From: an uncultured Clostridia bacterium
GTDB lineage: Bacteria; Bacillota; Clostridia; TANB77; CAG-508
Reading direction: 5' to 3'
Length of the DNA: 64,000 bases
Assembly (NCBI GenBank): GCA_934180065.1
Contig: CAKPRA010000003.1
Coordinates: 1 to 64,000 of the forward strand
Shown here: positions 16,235-26,480 of the stretch, piece after piece
How the letters are laid out: every line of letters begins with the position of its first letter
Numbering within the stretch: position 1 is the first letter of the stretch
Program-made: the position numbers and the translations under genes
The notes under the pieces: generated by a model
Seen by the model: only the letters and a program-made list of their open reading frames with translations
What the model was told of the DNA's origin: nothing
The model's database searches: none

Positions 16235-16879
16235 TTAATTGTTATATTTTATGTGATTAGGATATATACATTTTTGTATATCACTTGCTGTTATTCCTGG
16301 CCATGGCTCTGTGCTATCTTGAGCAAAATTTGGCGTAAAGTTTTTACTTTGTATAGCTTCTGCTGTTACATCAATACTTATTTCTTCAAGTGACCAATCA
16401 TTATCTAAATCACTTGGAATGGTTACTTGTGTAAACAATGTTACTGGATTTGCACTTTCTGTTAATATTGTTTTATAGTAAAAATATCCATCATTTGCAC
16501 AATAATACCAATTTGTTGTATCCACATTTAAATTATTTATTGTTAACATTTTAGAATTATTATTTAAATTTTCATCTCTACATTTAATCTCAACCTTTGC
16601 TCTTATGTAACAATCAACAGCTCCTTGTACACAACTTATTTCTGGTATTTTACTTATTGTTTCTCCTGGTAATACATTTTGCTTGTCCTGCCATTCAACT
16701 TTATTACCTGTTGAATCAATTGTATATTCCTTTAAATCTATGTCTACAATTCCCATCTTTGCGTGGTTTGTAACTGTTGCTGTATCTGTAAAATATGCCA
16801 TTATTCCAGATATTCCTATTATTGCTAATATACTTATTATTGCTAGAATTGATTTCTTTGTATTTCTTATTTCTTTCAT
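16235..16879 (-). CDS. TasA/camelysin-like secreted protein
   Basis: 214 residues behind GGAGGTG. The helix LAIISILAIIGISGIMAYFTDTATV carries the AYFTDT motif of SipW substrates (described here in two parts: helix, then AYFTDT). The mature part contains QGAVDCYIRAKVEI and WSLEEISIDVTAEAIQS, matching other subunits in this operon and the TasA-like pattern. The two Cys before Tyr-Ile (EISCVQGAVDCYI) could form a disulfide. It sits directly downstream of the giant adhesin gene and shares no internal terminator with it. Confidence 0.8.
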   Translation of the reverse strand: MKEIRNTKKSILAIISILAIIGISGIMAYFTDTATVTNHAKMGIVDIDLKEYTIDSTGNKVEWQDKQNVLPGETISKIPEISCVQGAVDCYIRAKVEIKCRDENLNNNSKMLTINNLNVDTTNWYYCANDGYFYYKTILTESANPVTLFTQVTIPSDLDNDWSLEEISIDVTAEAIQSKNFTPNFAQDSTEPWPGITASDIQKCIYPNHIKYNN

Positions 16880-16921
16880 AAGTTCACCTCCTTCGAATTA
16901 GATTTTATGGTTTATTGCATA

Positions 16922-19900
16922 TTACTTAGTATATGTGACAGTGGTCTTTGTGAAATACTCATTATCTGAGCCAACTTTAATTGCTTTAAACTGCTCTTCT
17001 GTACCATTGAAAGTTATGCTTGTTAATCTATAACAGTTTTTAAATGCAGAATTTCCTATGCTTGTTACACTTTCTGGGATTGTTATATTTTTTAAGCTAC
17101 TACAATAGTAAAATGTATAATTTTCTATACTTGTTACTCCTTCTGGTATTGTTATATTTGTTAAGCTTCTACATTCATTAAATGCAGAACTTCCTATGCT
17201 TGTTACACTTTCTGGGATTGTTATATTTGTTAAGCTACTACATTCACAAAATGCACTACCTTCTATGCTTGTTACACTTTCTGGGATTGTTATATTTGTT
17301 AAGCTACTACATTCCCTAAACGCACCAAAACCTATGCTTGTTACACTTTCTGGGATTGTTATATTTTTTAAGCTACTACATTCACCAAATGCATCACTTC
17401 CTATGCTTGTTACACTTTCTGGGATTATATATTCTGTACCATTCTTTTTAGCGGGATATCGTATCAATGTGGTTACTTCTTTATTATACAAGACTCCATT
17501 AAATGAACAATAATTCATGTTATTTTCTGATACATCTATGCTTGTTAAGCTATTACATTTTATAAATGCATCAGTTCCTATGCTTGTTACACGTTCTGGT
17601 ATTGTTATATTTGTTAATCTCCAACAATACTCAAATGCATAATTTCCTATGCTTGTTAAACTTTCTGGTATTGTTATATTTGTTAAACTACTACAAAAGT
17701 AAAATACATGGAATCCTATACTTGTTACTCCTTCTGGTATTTCTATATTTGTTAAGCTACTACAGTTACTAAATGCACCACTTCCTATGCTTGTTACTCC
17801 TTCTGGGATTGTTATATTTGTTAAACTACTACAACCACTAAATGTATAATTTTCTATACTTGTTACTCCTTCTGGTATTTCTATATTTGTTAAGCTTTTA
17901 CAATCGGAAAATGCATCATTTCCTATACTTGTTACACTATCTGGAATTTCTATACTTGTTAAGCTTCTACATTCACTAAATGCATCACTTCCTATGCTTG
18001 TTACACTTTCTGGGATTTCTATACTTGTTAAGCTTCTACAATACCTAAATGTAGAATCTTCTATACTTGTTACTCCTTCTGGTATCGTTATATTTGTTAA
18101 GCTACTACATTTACTAAATGCATAACTTCCTATGCTTGTTACACTTTCTGGGATTGTTATATTTGTTAAACTACTACAACCACTAAATGCATAACTTCCT
18201 ATGCTTGTTACATTTTCTGGGATTGTTATATTTGTTAAGCTACTACATTCACTAAATGCATAACTTCCTATGCTTGTTACACTTTCTGGGATTGTTATAT
18301 TTGTTAAGCTACTACATTTACTAAATGCACCACTTCCTATGCTTGTTACATTTTCTGGGATTGTTATATTTGTTAAACTACTACAACCACCAAATGCAGA
18401 ACTTCCTATGCTTGTTACATTTTCTGGGATTGTTATATTTGTTAAGCTACTACAATAATAAAATGCATAATCTCCTATTTTAGTTATTCCATCTCCAATT
18501 TCTACACTTTTTACATTATTTATATTTTGCAATTTATTAGAAGTATCACTTCTATCACCTGCAACTTGTACTACCTTATATCCATTATACTCACTAGGTA
18601 TATACAAAACATCTGGTGATGTGTATTTAGTATTAATTCCTCTTATATAAATAGTTTTTTCATTACTATCCAATACTCCATAAGTAAAATAATCACTTGG
18701 CATTACCCATTTTGTTATTACTTCTGTTTCAAAAGTCTTACCATCTTTTGTATAATGTACTTTAGCTATATGACTTCCAGGTTTTGTTTCTTGATATGTT
18801 GTTGAATCATTTATTGTTATTCCTTCTGTTAGCTCCACTGTTGTTTCTTGCCCTCCTGAGTATAGTAATTTATATGTAAAATCTGATGCTGTCAAATTTT
18901 TTCCTATTTCATATGATTGTTGCTTTGGTTCAACTTCTATTCCAATTAAATGGTATTCTGATTGTGTAGTATTTGTTATTAGCTCTGTATCAGTTAATAA
19001 ACTATTATTTTGCTTTATATTTGAAAATGTTATTTCTCCTTTATTTTCAGTTCCTATTAAATTTATAATTCCAGTTTTTTCATCCACTTGTGCATTTATT
19101 ACTGGTATTATTGTATCTAATTCATATCTATAATTTTGCTCTTCTGTTATCTCATATTTGTATGGCTCTACATCTGTTATTGTTATACTTTTTGTTATAT
19201 TTCCATTTTCATCTACATTTTTTTGATCTTCTTGTGTAAATGTTATAGCTTTATATAGTGTAACTTTTTGCTCATTATTTTCGTCTTTTCCTATTATTTT
19301 AAATATAAATGTGCTATTTCCATGTCCTGCATATATGCTTTGTGATGGTATTGTTTTATTTATTTTTATTTCTCCACTTTCCAATTTATCATATGCAGAA
19401 AGTGATTGTTCAAAGCTTGCATTTTTACTATTTACTACAAAAGCTATCTTTTTATCAGATATGCTATACCCCTGTGGTGCTTGTTTTTCTAAGAAATAGT
19501 AACTATCCCATTCAAGTTCTTCTACCGATATTTCACCATTTTCATCTGTTGTATACTCACCTATAAGTTGTCCATTTGCTAAATACAATTCATACACAGC
19601 TTGTGGTAATACTGTTTCAGTTTTATTTCCACTTGCATCACATGCATATTTTGTCAATCTGACTTTTCCTTTTAATTTATTATTTTTTATTATAGATATT
19701 TGTTCACCTGTTTCACTGTTTATAACTGCTGATATTGCCGTATTATCATTTTCAAACGTTTGTCTTGTTACCGAAAATGTAAATTTTGTACTTAATCTTT
19801 GATATCCTTCTGGAGCCTCAATTTCTTGTATATAATAATTACCCCATTCTATATCATCTATATTTAGTTGACCATTTTCATTTGTTATGTATTTTACTTC

Positions 19901-22900
19901 TTCACCATTATCATCTGTTTTTATTACCTGAACGCCGTTTTCCCTATATAGTGCAAATTGTGCTCCTTGTAAAAAACTCTCCTTTTCATCTAGTTTAATT
20001 ATTTGTAGATGTGCTTTTTTTCGCACTTCTTTTTCATTTTTTTCCACGATGTTTTCCACAGTTTGTGCATTTATTGTGAATTCATGTTTTTCATTTGACA
20101 ATTCATAACCATACACTGTACTTATTTCTTTTATGTAATAATCTCCCCATTGTATTTCATTAAATGTTACTTTTCCATCAGCATCTGTTGTCGCTTCAGC
20201 GATTTTTGTGTCTGGCATATATTGCTCATTGCCATCTTTATCGTATATTGTATTTTTTGCATATAGTCCATATTTTGCATCTTCTAATTTTGTTCCATCT
20301 TTTTCATCTTGTTTTGTTAGTGTTACTGTTCCTGTTTTTCTTTTATCTTGTATTTCTATTACTTTATCTTTTTCATTTTTACTTAGATATATATTTTGCG
20401 TCGTTGCTTCATATCCTACTGGTGCATTTTTTTCTTTTGCAATATATACTTTTCCCCATTCTAGGTCAGTTACCAACAATGTTCCATTTATATCTGTTGT
20501 TTCTGTTGCTACTATATTTTGATCTGTATCCATTATATCGAATGTTGCACCTTGTAGTGGTAATTTCTGTTTATTGCTATCTAAATACTCATCTATTTTT
20601 TTTATTGTTATACTTCCCATTGCTCTATTATTTTCAATATTAAAGTTTATTTCTGGTACTCCATTATTTATTGTTTCTGTTCCTTGTGCCACTACTCTTT
20701 CTGGTTCAAATATTTCTTCTACTGTTTTATATTTTACATTTTTCACAAATGCTCTATCTAGTCCAGTATGTCCAGATCCATCTTTTTTATATGTAAATTC
20801 TATTGTATATGTTCCTGGATCTAATTTTTGCTCTACTGTATTATATTTTAATACGTTATATGAAAATCCATATGCTGTTCCACCAATCTTTGTACTTGTT
20901 CCGCCTATTGTTGCTTGTGTATCTACATTTTTTATTGTGTAATATACATAATCATAATTTTCTGATTCAGATGATACTGACCAATCAAATGTTAATGTTC
21001 CTTCGCTCTTTATTGTAAATTCATCTGAAGTCATTGTTGTCGTAGAATTATTTACATTATAATTATTACTTTGCCATGTTCCATCTTCATTTTGTGACCA
21101 TGCATACGTTCCTGTTGATGTGAATTGTGGTATTTTTTCTGTTGTTTTTGTATCATTTATTTCTTTCCTTGTTACTGTATAATTCCCATCTTTTATTTCT
21201 AAAACATGATCTGCTCCTTTTTTATATCCATTTGGTACGCTTTCTTCTTTTAATGTGTATGTCCCTTCTTTTAAATTTACTATTGTAATTTTACCTAATA
21301 TATTTGTTATATAACTTCTTAATTTATTTCCATCTGCATCATATAAACCAAATTTTACCCCAGACATTTTCATTCCATTTTTTGCATCTACTTTTGTTAT
21401 TTCTATCTTATATTCTTTTTCTATTAGTCGTACATCTGTTGCATTACTTGGCATATCCTTCATATATGTTGATTGTGCTCCTGTATATAAGTCTATTGCA
21501 TCACTATTTATTGTATATGTATTATATGCTTTTTTATCTATTAATGTATTATCATTTGGTGATGTCATATTTATATCTAAATATATTATTGAATTTTCCT
21601 CAATTTCACCTTCTATTTTTATTTTTACCGCTTTAACTTCATTTGTTGTTGTCCATATCCCATTTTCATTTGTTTCCATTAAAGTCCATGATGAATCATC
21701 TGGTGTTAGTGTATTTGCATAATATACTTTTGCTGTTAATCCTTTACTTTGTAAATATGTTATATCTACATTTTTGAATTTACCATACCATTCAGATTGT
21801 TCATATGGATTTGTTTCATCAACTGTTGTTAGCTCCGCATGCTCTAATATATCTATAAATTCAGTATTTACCAATGTATTATACCCATTTCTCAATTTTA
21901 ATCTATAAGTATATTCTGTATTCATTGGTGCTACCGCATTTTCTTGAACAAAATCTGTTGTATATTGTGTTTTTACCATTTTTATTAGCTCTTGATGTGA
22001 TGCTAAAGCTAATAATATATTTTCACTATCTCTTGCTGTTGCCATTGTTTTACTATTATAACTTGCTGCCAACTGTGGAAACATATCTTCTGCATCTGTA
22101 TATGCATATGTTGTTATAAAATATGTTGGATTTGTTGAATTATAATATTTTTCATAATCTAATCTTGCATCTACCGTATATCCTAATGAAAAGTTTTTAG
22201 ATATTATTGGATTGTCTGAAAAGTCGAAACTAATTGATATCTCATTACCATTTTTCTGTATGGTTGCTCTCTCTTTCAAATATTCTATTATATCAGAATC
22301 TTCTGATAAGTCATTTTTAAATTTTATATTTTTTTGTGTTATATTTAATGTTTCTATTAATGTTTCAAGCTCATCATTTCCGGTTACTCCATATATTTGT
22401 ATGCTTTTTATTTCATTACCATATTTATTATCAAGTGTTGTTGTATGGCTTAATTTTGTTTCAAACTGTTCAACATTTTTATCAACTGTAAATGGTTGTA
22501 TATCTGCATATGCGTAATAATAACCTGGTGTTCGTGGTGTTTCAGGTCGTTCTATTATTCTTATTTCATCTTGTGAACGTAAAACACCTTTTCCATAAAT
22601 ATTACTATCTCTTTCATATAATCTAGTTTGTGAGTAATTTTCTTGTTTTATTTCTGGCACTAATGTTTGTCCGTTTTTATCTTTTAGCTCTGTAAAATCA
22701 TAATTTACTATATATGTTGGATTTTCATATGTTGTATTTTTTATATTTTCTGCTATATTTATTACTCCAGATACATTTACATAAAATGATTTTATGCTTT
22801 CGTTTAGCCCAATAACTTCTGCTCTTATTGCTACTGCTTCCTCTGGTATTTCCTGTTTTGTTACATCTTTTCCCCATTTTCCTTCATATATTTTTGTATA

Positions 22901-24376
22901 TTCAGATAATGCTCTTGTGTTTACATCTTTTTTATATAATGCATATAATTTTAATGTATAATCTCCATCTTCTAATGTATATCCATTTGCATTTCTAAAG
23001 CTTGAATATCCTGGTACTTGTATTGTTGTAAATTTATACTCATCATCTGTCAATGTGTGATATGTGTCAGTATATATTTCTAATAAATCATCTGTTATTG
23101 ATATTTGATATCCTGCATCTTCAGCATTTGTTGTTGCTGTTGCATACAATGTTGCTGAAAAGTTTATATCATTTTCTATTGTATCTTTATATACATAATC
23201 TGGACTTACATTTTTACCTGGCACAATTCCTACTGTCTGATTTTGAATCTTTTCCAATGTTACGTTTACTGAACTTTTAGCTAATTCTGTTTCTTCAACC
23301 TCATCATTATATGTTCCTTTTAAATATGCAGTATTTGTTATTGTTTGATTTGCATATTGATCTCCTGGATAACCAACAATTATTGAGCTCTCCACTAAGC
23401 TATTTTCTGGTACATTGGTTTCATCTATTCTATAACTTATTGTTCCATCTTCGTTTTGTATTATATTATCTTTTTTAGCTATTACAGCCCCCTCTGGTAA
23501 TGTATCAATTATATACCTATTTTTTAGTCCTCTTGCATTTAGCTCTTTTGTATTATATCTAAATGTATATTGAACCCATGCATAATCTTGAACATTTTTT
23601 CCTTCTGCTACATATTTATTTAATCCATCTGCACTTGTTATTGTTTTTGCAGTTTTATTTATATAATATGTATCACGTAATGATGTATAATTAAACGTTA
23701 ATTCTTGACTTTTTACTGTTTCTTCTCCATCTGTTAATGTTGCTTCTATTGTTTTCATATAATCATTTACACATGCTCTCGAATTTAACTTCCATAATAA
23801 TTCAAAAGACCCATTAAATGTTGAATTCTGATCTATTTCTTGATTATTATAAAATGTATATGTATCTGTCGCAACATCATACTTATATGACCAATCTCTT
23901 TTATGATTTTGTGTACCATATAAATCTGCTGCTATATCAATTGCTTTTATTGTATTTGCCCTATTTACAGTACCTATTCCTGGAACAATTATTTTAATTT
24001 CATTAGCCGAATATGCTTTTTTACATACTTCATTTTGATAATAAACTGTTAATTTAATTATTCTTTCTTCTATTTTTGTTGCATTCCAACTATAATCTTT
24101 GCTTGTAGTTCCACCCCAACGCATAGCTAATTTAAATCTATCATTTTCTGTATTGTTATTTTCAACTGTTGAAATTTCTGTTTCTGTTTGATTCTCATTA
24201 TTTAAATTTTCTTTAACTTCTATATTATCACTTGTTTCAGATATATTGTTCTCTTGCACTATATCTTTTTCATTTATCTCTTCAGCTATTACATATAATG
24301 GAGTATATGTTAACAACATTAATATTGCTAACACTAATGAAATTATTTTTTTACTTCTTGTTTTTATTTTTTCCAT
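16922..24376 (-). CDS. Giant secreted Cna-B/leucine-rich-repeat adhesin
   Basis: A 2484-residue surface protein. A signal peptide (IISLVLAILMLLTYTPLYVIA) opens it. Residues to about 980 are large beta-rich adhesin-like domains. Cna-B/SpaA domains follow: one at about 990-1063 and about four at 1253-1650, each with the TVTKxD... ExxAPxGY pattern where isopeptide bonds usually form. A pilin-backbone-like domain lies at about 1660-1770 and an Ig-like domain at about 1800-1885. The C-terminal 520 residues are about 20 BspA-type leucine-rich repeats of 23 residues (consensus LTNITIPESVTSIGSYAFS). There is no sortase tail. The flanking SipW and TasA-like genes imply export with a fibre system. Adhesion to host or matrix is inferred. 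Confidence 0.92.
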   Translation of the reverse strand: MEKIKTRSKKIISLVLAILMLLTYTPLYVIAEEINEKDIVQENNISETSDNIEVKENLNNENQTETEISTVENNNTENDRFKLAMRWGGTTSKDYSWNATKIEERIIKLTVYYQNEVCKKAYSANEIKIIVPGIGTVNRANTIKAIDIAADLYGTQNHKRDWSYKYDVATDTYTFYNNQEIDQNSTFNGSFELLWKLNSRACVNDYMKTIEATLTDGEETVKSQELTFNYTSLRDTYYINKTAKTITSADGLNKYVAEGKNVQDYAWVQYTFRYNTKELNARGLKNRYIIDTLPEGAVIAKKDNIIQNEDGTISYRIDETNVPENSLVESSIIVGYPGDQYANQTITNTAYLKGTYNDEVEETELAKSSVNVTLEKIQNQTVGIVPGKNVSPDYVYKDTIENDINFSATLYATATTNAEDAGYQISITDDLLEIYTDTYHTLTDDEYKFTTIQVPGYSSFRNANGYTLEDGDYTLKLYALYKKDVNTRALSEYTKIYEGKWGKDVTKQEIPEEAVAIRAEVIGLNESIKSFYVNVSGVINIAENIKNTTYENPTYIVNYDFTELKDKNGQTLVPEIKQENYSQTRLYERDSNIYGKGVLRSQDEIRIIERPETPRTPGYYYAYADIQPFTVDKNVEQFETKLSHTTTLDNKYGNEIKSIQIYGVTGNDELETLIETLNITQKNIKFKNDLSEDSDIIEYLKERATIQKNGNEISISFDFSDNPIISKNFSLGYTVDARLDYEKYYNSTNPTYFITTYAYTDAEDMFPQLAASYNSKTMATARDSENILLALASHQELIKMVKTQYTTDFVQENAVAPMNTEYTYRLKLRNGYNTLVNTEFIDILEHAELTTVDETNPYEQSEWYGKFKNVDITYLQSKGLTAKVYYANTLTPDDSSWTLMETNENGIWTTTNEVKAVKIKIEGEIEENSIIYLDINMTSPNDNTLIDKKAYNTYTINSDAIDLYTGAQSTYMKDMPSNATDVRLIEKEYKIEITKVDAKNGMKMSGVKFGLYDADGNKLRSYITNILGKITIVNLKEGTYTLKEESVPNGYKKGADHVLEIKDGNYTVTRKEINDTKTTEKIPQFTSTGTYAWSQNEDGTWQSNNYNVNNSTTTMTSDEFTIKSEGTLTFDWSVSSESENYDYVYYTIKNVDTQATIGGTSTKIGGTAYGFSYNVLKYNTVEQKLDPGTYTIEFTYKKDGSGHTGLDRAFVKNVKYKTVEEIFEPERVVAQGTETINNGVPEINFNIENNRAMGSITIKKIDEYLDSNKQKLPLQGATFDIMDTDQNIVATETTDINGTLLVTDLEWGKVYIAKEKNAPVGYEATTQNIYLSKNEKDKVIEIQDKRKTGTVTLTKQDEKDGTKLEDAKYGLYAKNTIYDKDGNEQYMPDTKIAEATTDADGKVTFNEIQWGDYYIKEISTVYGYELSNEKHEFTINAQTVENIVEKNEKEVRKKAHLQIIKLDEKESFLQGAQFALYRENGVQVIKTDDNGEEVKYITNENGQLNIDDIEWGNYYIQEIEAPEGYQRLSTKFTFSVTRQTFENDNTAISAVINSETGEQISIIKNNKLKGKVRLTKYACDASGNKTETVLPQAVYELYLANGQLIGEYTTDENGEISVEELEWDSYYFLEKQAPQGYSISDKKIAFVVNSKNASFEQSLSAYDKLESGEIKINKTIPSQSIYAGHGNSTFIFKIIGKDENNEQKVTLYKAITFTQEDQKNVDENGNITKSITITDVEPYKYEITEEQNYRYELDTIIPVINAQVDEKTGIINLIGTENKGEITFSNIKQNNSLLTDTELITNTTQSEYHLIGIEVEPKQQSYEIGKNLTASDFTYKLLYSGGQETTVELTEGITINDSTTYQETKPGSHIAKVHYTKDGKTFETEVITKWVMPSDYFTYGVLDSNEKTIYIRGINTKYTSPDVLYIPSEYNGYKVVQVAGDRSDTSNKLQNINNVKSVEIGDGITKIGDYAFYYCSSLTNITIPENVTSIGSSAFGGCSSLTNITIPENVTSIGSGAFSKCSSLTNITIPESVTSIGSYAFSECSSLTNITIPENVTSIGSYAFSGCSSLTNITIPESVTSIGSYAFSKCSSLTNITIPEGVTSIEDSTFRYCRSLTSIEIPESVTSIGSDAFSECRSLTSIEIPDSVTSIGNDAFSDCKSLTNIEIPEGVTSIENYTFSGCSSLTNITIPEGVTSIGSGAFSNCSSLTNIEIPEGVTSIGFHVFYFCSSLTNITIPESLTSIGNYAFEYCWRLTNITIPERVTSIGTDAFIKCNSLTSIDVSENNMNYCSFNGVLYNKEVTTLIRYPAKKNGTEYIIPESVTSIGSDAFGECSSLKNITIPESVTSIGFGAFRECSSLTNITIPESVTSIEGSAFCECSSLTNITIPESVTSIGSSAFNECRSLTNITIPEGVTSIENYTFYYCSSLKNITIPESVTSIGNSAFKNCYRLTSITFNGTEEQFKAIKVGSDNEYFTKTTVTYTK
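16935..18480 (-). repeat. 69-bp tandem repeats coding the leucine-rich array
   Basis: About 20 copies of a 69-base unit (23 codons) with very high identity between neighbours at DNA level, e.g. repeated phrases CCTATGCTTGTTACA and TCTGGGATTGTTATATT. One unit near 17420-17560 is expanded by a longer non-repeat insert (the YIIPESVTSIG copy preceded by about 35 extra residues). Near-identity implies recent expansion or gene conversion. Confidence 0.9.
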
Positions 24377-24471
24377 TATACTTTCCCTCCATTCTTTTGT
24401 TATTCTTGTTTTTACCTTTTTGTGTTATAAATGATTTTTCAAAAATAAACACAAAAAATATTTATTTTAAT

Positions 24472-25020
24472 TTATTTACTCTTAAAATAATTCCACATTT
24501 CATCACTGCTTTTTCCATCTTCTGTTTGCACACTTTCTGCATATACATATATATCAAATCCATCTAACACTATATCATCTGCATCTTGTGCTACAGTCAC
24601 AGTTGTAAACAATGATTTACTTTTCTCACCTGGTTTTAATACATTTTTGTAATACCAATAACCATCCTCTGCATTATATGTATAATCATCATTGTTATAA
24701 TCTATTGTTAAATATTGTGCTACTCTACTATCAGATACCACTGATTTTATTCTTACATAACAATCTACATTTCCTATATTAGTTACATATGGTTCCTTCA
24801 CAAAACTTATCCCCTTCTCCATATTTAATGGTGGCTCATATTTCTCATCCAATGATATTTTATTATATCCTAAACTTATATTATTAGTTATTGAAACCCT
24901 ATGCGTAAAATATGCATATATCGTTACTGTAGCCATTGATAAAAATATTATTATACTAAGCAAAACTATATATTTATTTTTGCTTTTATATAATACGTGA
25001 TTACCTTTTTTTCTCATCAT
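24472..25020 (-). CDS. TasA/camelysin-like secreted protein
   Basis: 182 residues. The hydrophobic helix (VLLSIIIFLSMATVTIYA) is followed by YFTHRVSITN, a variant of the AYFTD site with His for Asp. The mature part includes NIGNVDCYVRIKSVVS, DDYTYNAEDGYWYYKNVL and the SLFTTVTVAQDADD segment, which parallels the same positions in the other TasA-like subunits. Its ATG overlaps the stop of the preceding gene (ATGA-type overlap at 25020), so the two are translationally coupled. The shorter length suggests a minor subunit. Confidence 0.78.
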   Translation of the reverse strand: MMRKKGNHVLYKSKNKYIVLLSIIIFLSMATVTIYAYFTHRVSITNNISLGYNKISLDEKYEPPLNMEKGISFVKEPYVTNIGNVDCYVRIKSVVSDSRVAQYLTIDYNNDDYTYNAEDGYWYYKNVLKPGEKSKSLFTTVTVAQDADDIVLDGFDIYVYAESVQTEDGKSSDEMWNYFKSK

Positions 25021-25676
25021 TATTTCACCCCTACTATTCCTGTTCCATTTTGATTTTTATAATAAGTCCACATACTTTCCGCTGAACTTCCATTTGATTG
25101 CACTGCTATTGCAGATACATGTAATTTTAAGTTTACTGCCTTATCCATATCTAAATAATTTATTACTTTTACTTTATCAAACAAAGTCTTATCTATGCTT
25201 TCATTTGGATTTATAACTTTCTCAACTCCATTTTCCATAAATTTATATGTATAAACTTTATATCTATTTCCTTCTGTATCTTCGTAAAATCCTGAAAATC
25301 CATCTTCAGTCACTAACTCCCAACCAGGATTAATATTATATGATAACAGCTCAATCTCTTCACTTGGCTCTACTATATTTTCATTATTATCAACATATTT
25401 CAGCTCTTTTGAAACTGGAACATATATTTGAGCCCTTATATAAGTTGGTATACTTCCTGTATTCCTAAATGTTGGATCCTTTTTTATTTCTCCATTTGGT
25501 TTTATTACCTGATTATCTTTATAATTAGGCTCTGTTACAGATGTTTCTATTTCTCCAGCCTTAAATTTATTAACTTTTTCAGCTTTATTTGTATAATATG
25601 CATATATAAAATTAAATCCTAAGCATAAAATTGCTATCGAAACAATTGAAATAATTATTAATTTATTTTTTCGCAT
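25020..25676 (-). CDS. TasA/camelysin-like secreted protein
   Basis: 218 residues behind AAGGAGG, directly after the SipW gene. The signal helix IISIVSIAILCLGFNFIYAY ends in YYTNKAEKVNKFKAGEIETS, the SipW-type layout. The mature part contains KDPTFRNTGSIPTYIRAQIY, the TasA-like pattern of a beta strand with Gly/Asn turn then YIRA. AVQSNGSSAESMWTYYKNQ near the end resembles the ends of the other three subunits. As the gene next to sipW it is probably the main substrate. Confidence 0.8.
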   Translation of the reverse strand: MRKNKLIIISIVSIAILCLGFNFIYAYYTNKAEKVNKFKAGEIETSVTEPNYKDNQVIKPNGEIKKDPTFRNTGSIPTYIRAQIYVPVSKELKYVDNNENIVEPSEEIELLSYNINPGWELVTEDGFSGFYEDTEGNRYKVYTYKFMENGVEKVINPNESIDKTLFDKVKVINYLDMDKAVNLKLHVSAIAVQSNGSSAESMWTYYKNQNGTGIVGVK

Positions 25677-26180
25677 TTATTTTTCCTCCTTAAGTTTAAT
25701 TTGTTTTATTTTCTTGTCATTATCTTTGGAAAATATTAAAAACAATATATTTAAACCTATAATTAAAAATATAATAAAATGTCCTATTTTGGTTTTACAC
25801 ATTGTTATAAATTTTCCTAAGTATGGTATGCTAAATATTGTCTTTCCTTTAAAATCTTCAAATTTAACTGGTGCCAAATCTTCATTATCATTAGCATCCC
25901 CTTTAGTAATAAATGTATTATTTTCATTTATTCCAATTACTCTATGTGTAACCTGCGTATTTCCCACAGAAAATGCAATAATTTCTCCTATTTGAATATC
26001 TTCTGCATTTACATGAGTATTTATATATGCTACAGACCCCGTCTTTACAGTATTTTCCATAGATCCAGAAAGCACTATAAAAGGTTTTATTCCAATTATT
26101 GTTGGTATTATGAATAATACTATTGCTATAAAACCAATTAGTATTGATATTGTTTGAAATATGTTTATTACTTTTCTCAT
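25677..26180 (-). CDS. sipW: Signal peptidase I, SipW type
   Basis: Membrane peptidase, 167 residues from the ATG ending at 26180 (MRKVINIFQ), chosen because GGAAGG precedes it; a longer frame extends to 26246 without a ribosome site. Catalytic Ser40 is in LSGSMENTV and the general base is His79 in VTHRVIGI, the Ser-His dyad of ER/archaeal-type peptidases that defines SipW, in place of Ser-Lys. KGDANDNED forms the last conserved box. N- and C-terminal membrane helices (about 10-30 and 130-150) are present. First gene of the fibre operon; it would process the four AYxTD-type precursors downstream. Confidence 0.92.
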   Translation of the reverse strand: MRKVINIFQTISILIGFIAIVLFIIPTIIGIKPFIVLSGSMENTVKTGSVAYINTHVNAEDIQIGEIIAFSVGNTQVTHRVIGINENNTFITKGDANDNEDLAPVKFEDFKGKTIFSIPYLGKFITMCKTKIGHFIIFLIIGLNILFLIFSKDNDKKIKQIKLKEEK

Positions 26181-26246
26181 ATAATCCTTCCATTCCATAT
26201 TTGATATATTATATATATTTTTATTTAAATATTTATAAATTGTCAA

Positions 26247-26480
26247 ATCAACTAATTATGCATTTTATATGTTTTTTTTCGACATTTTCCTACGCAAATA
26301 ATCCAATTTATAAATTCAAAATTACTATTATATTTTTATTACATTTTAATTACATCTTTAGAATACAAAAAAATACTCCTGTAAAGTACCTACCAAACAT
26401 GAAGTGTATATATTATTTCTACAATATTCTTACTATTCATATCATTACTAAATATCAATTTAATTTCGTAGAGTAGGATA
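26247..26480. other. Gene-free stretch upstream of sipW and the RNA candidate
   Basis: Mostly AT-rich. TGTCAA at 26241-26246 gives a TTGACA box facing sipW, but the matching -10 is unclear. I see no gene in the rest. Confidence 0.4.

Noticed and set aside
17190..18480. Regular 69-bp spacing considered as a CRISPR array
   Set aside because: There are no unique spacers; the whole unit is repeated and codes for leucine-rich repeats in the open frame.
19309..24567. Numerous plus-strand ORFs of 60-160 residues opposite the adhesin gene
   Set aside because: They are antisense shadows of the long reading frame, with hydrophobic low-complexity translations and no ribosome sites.
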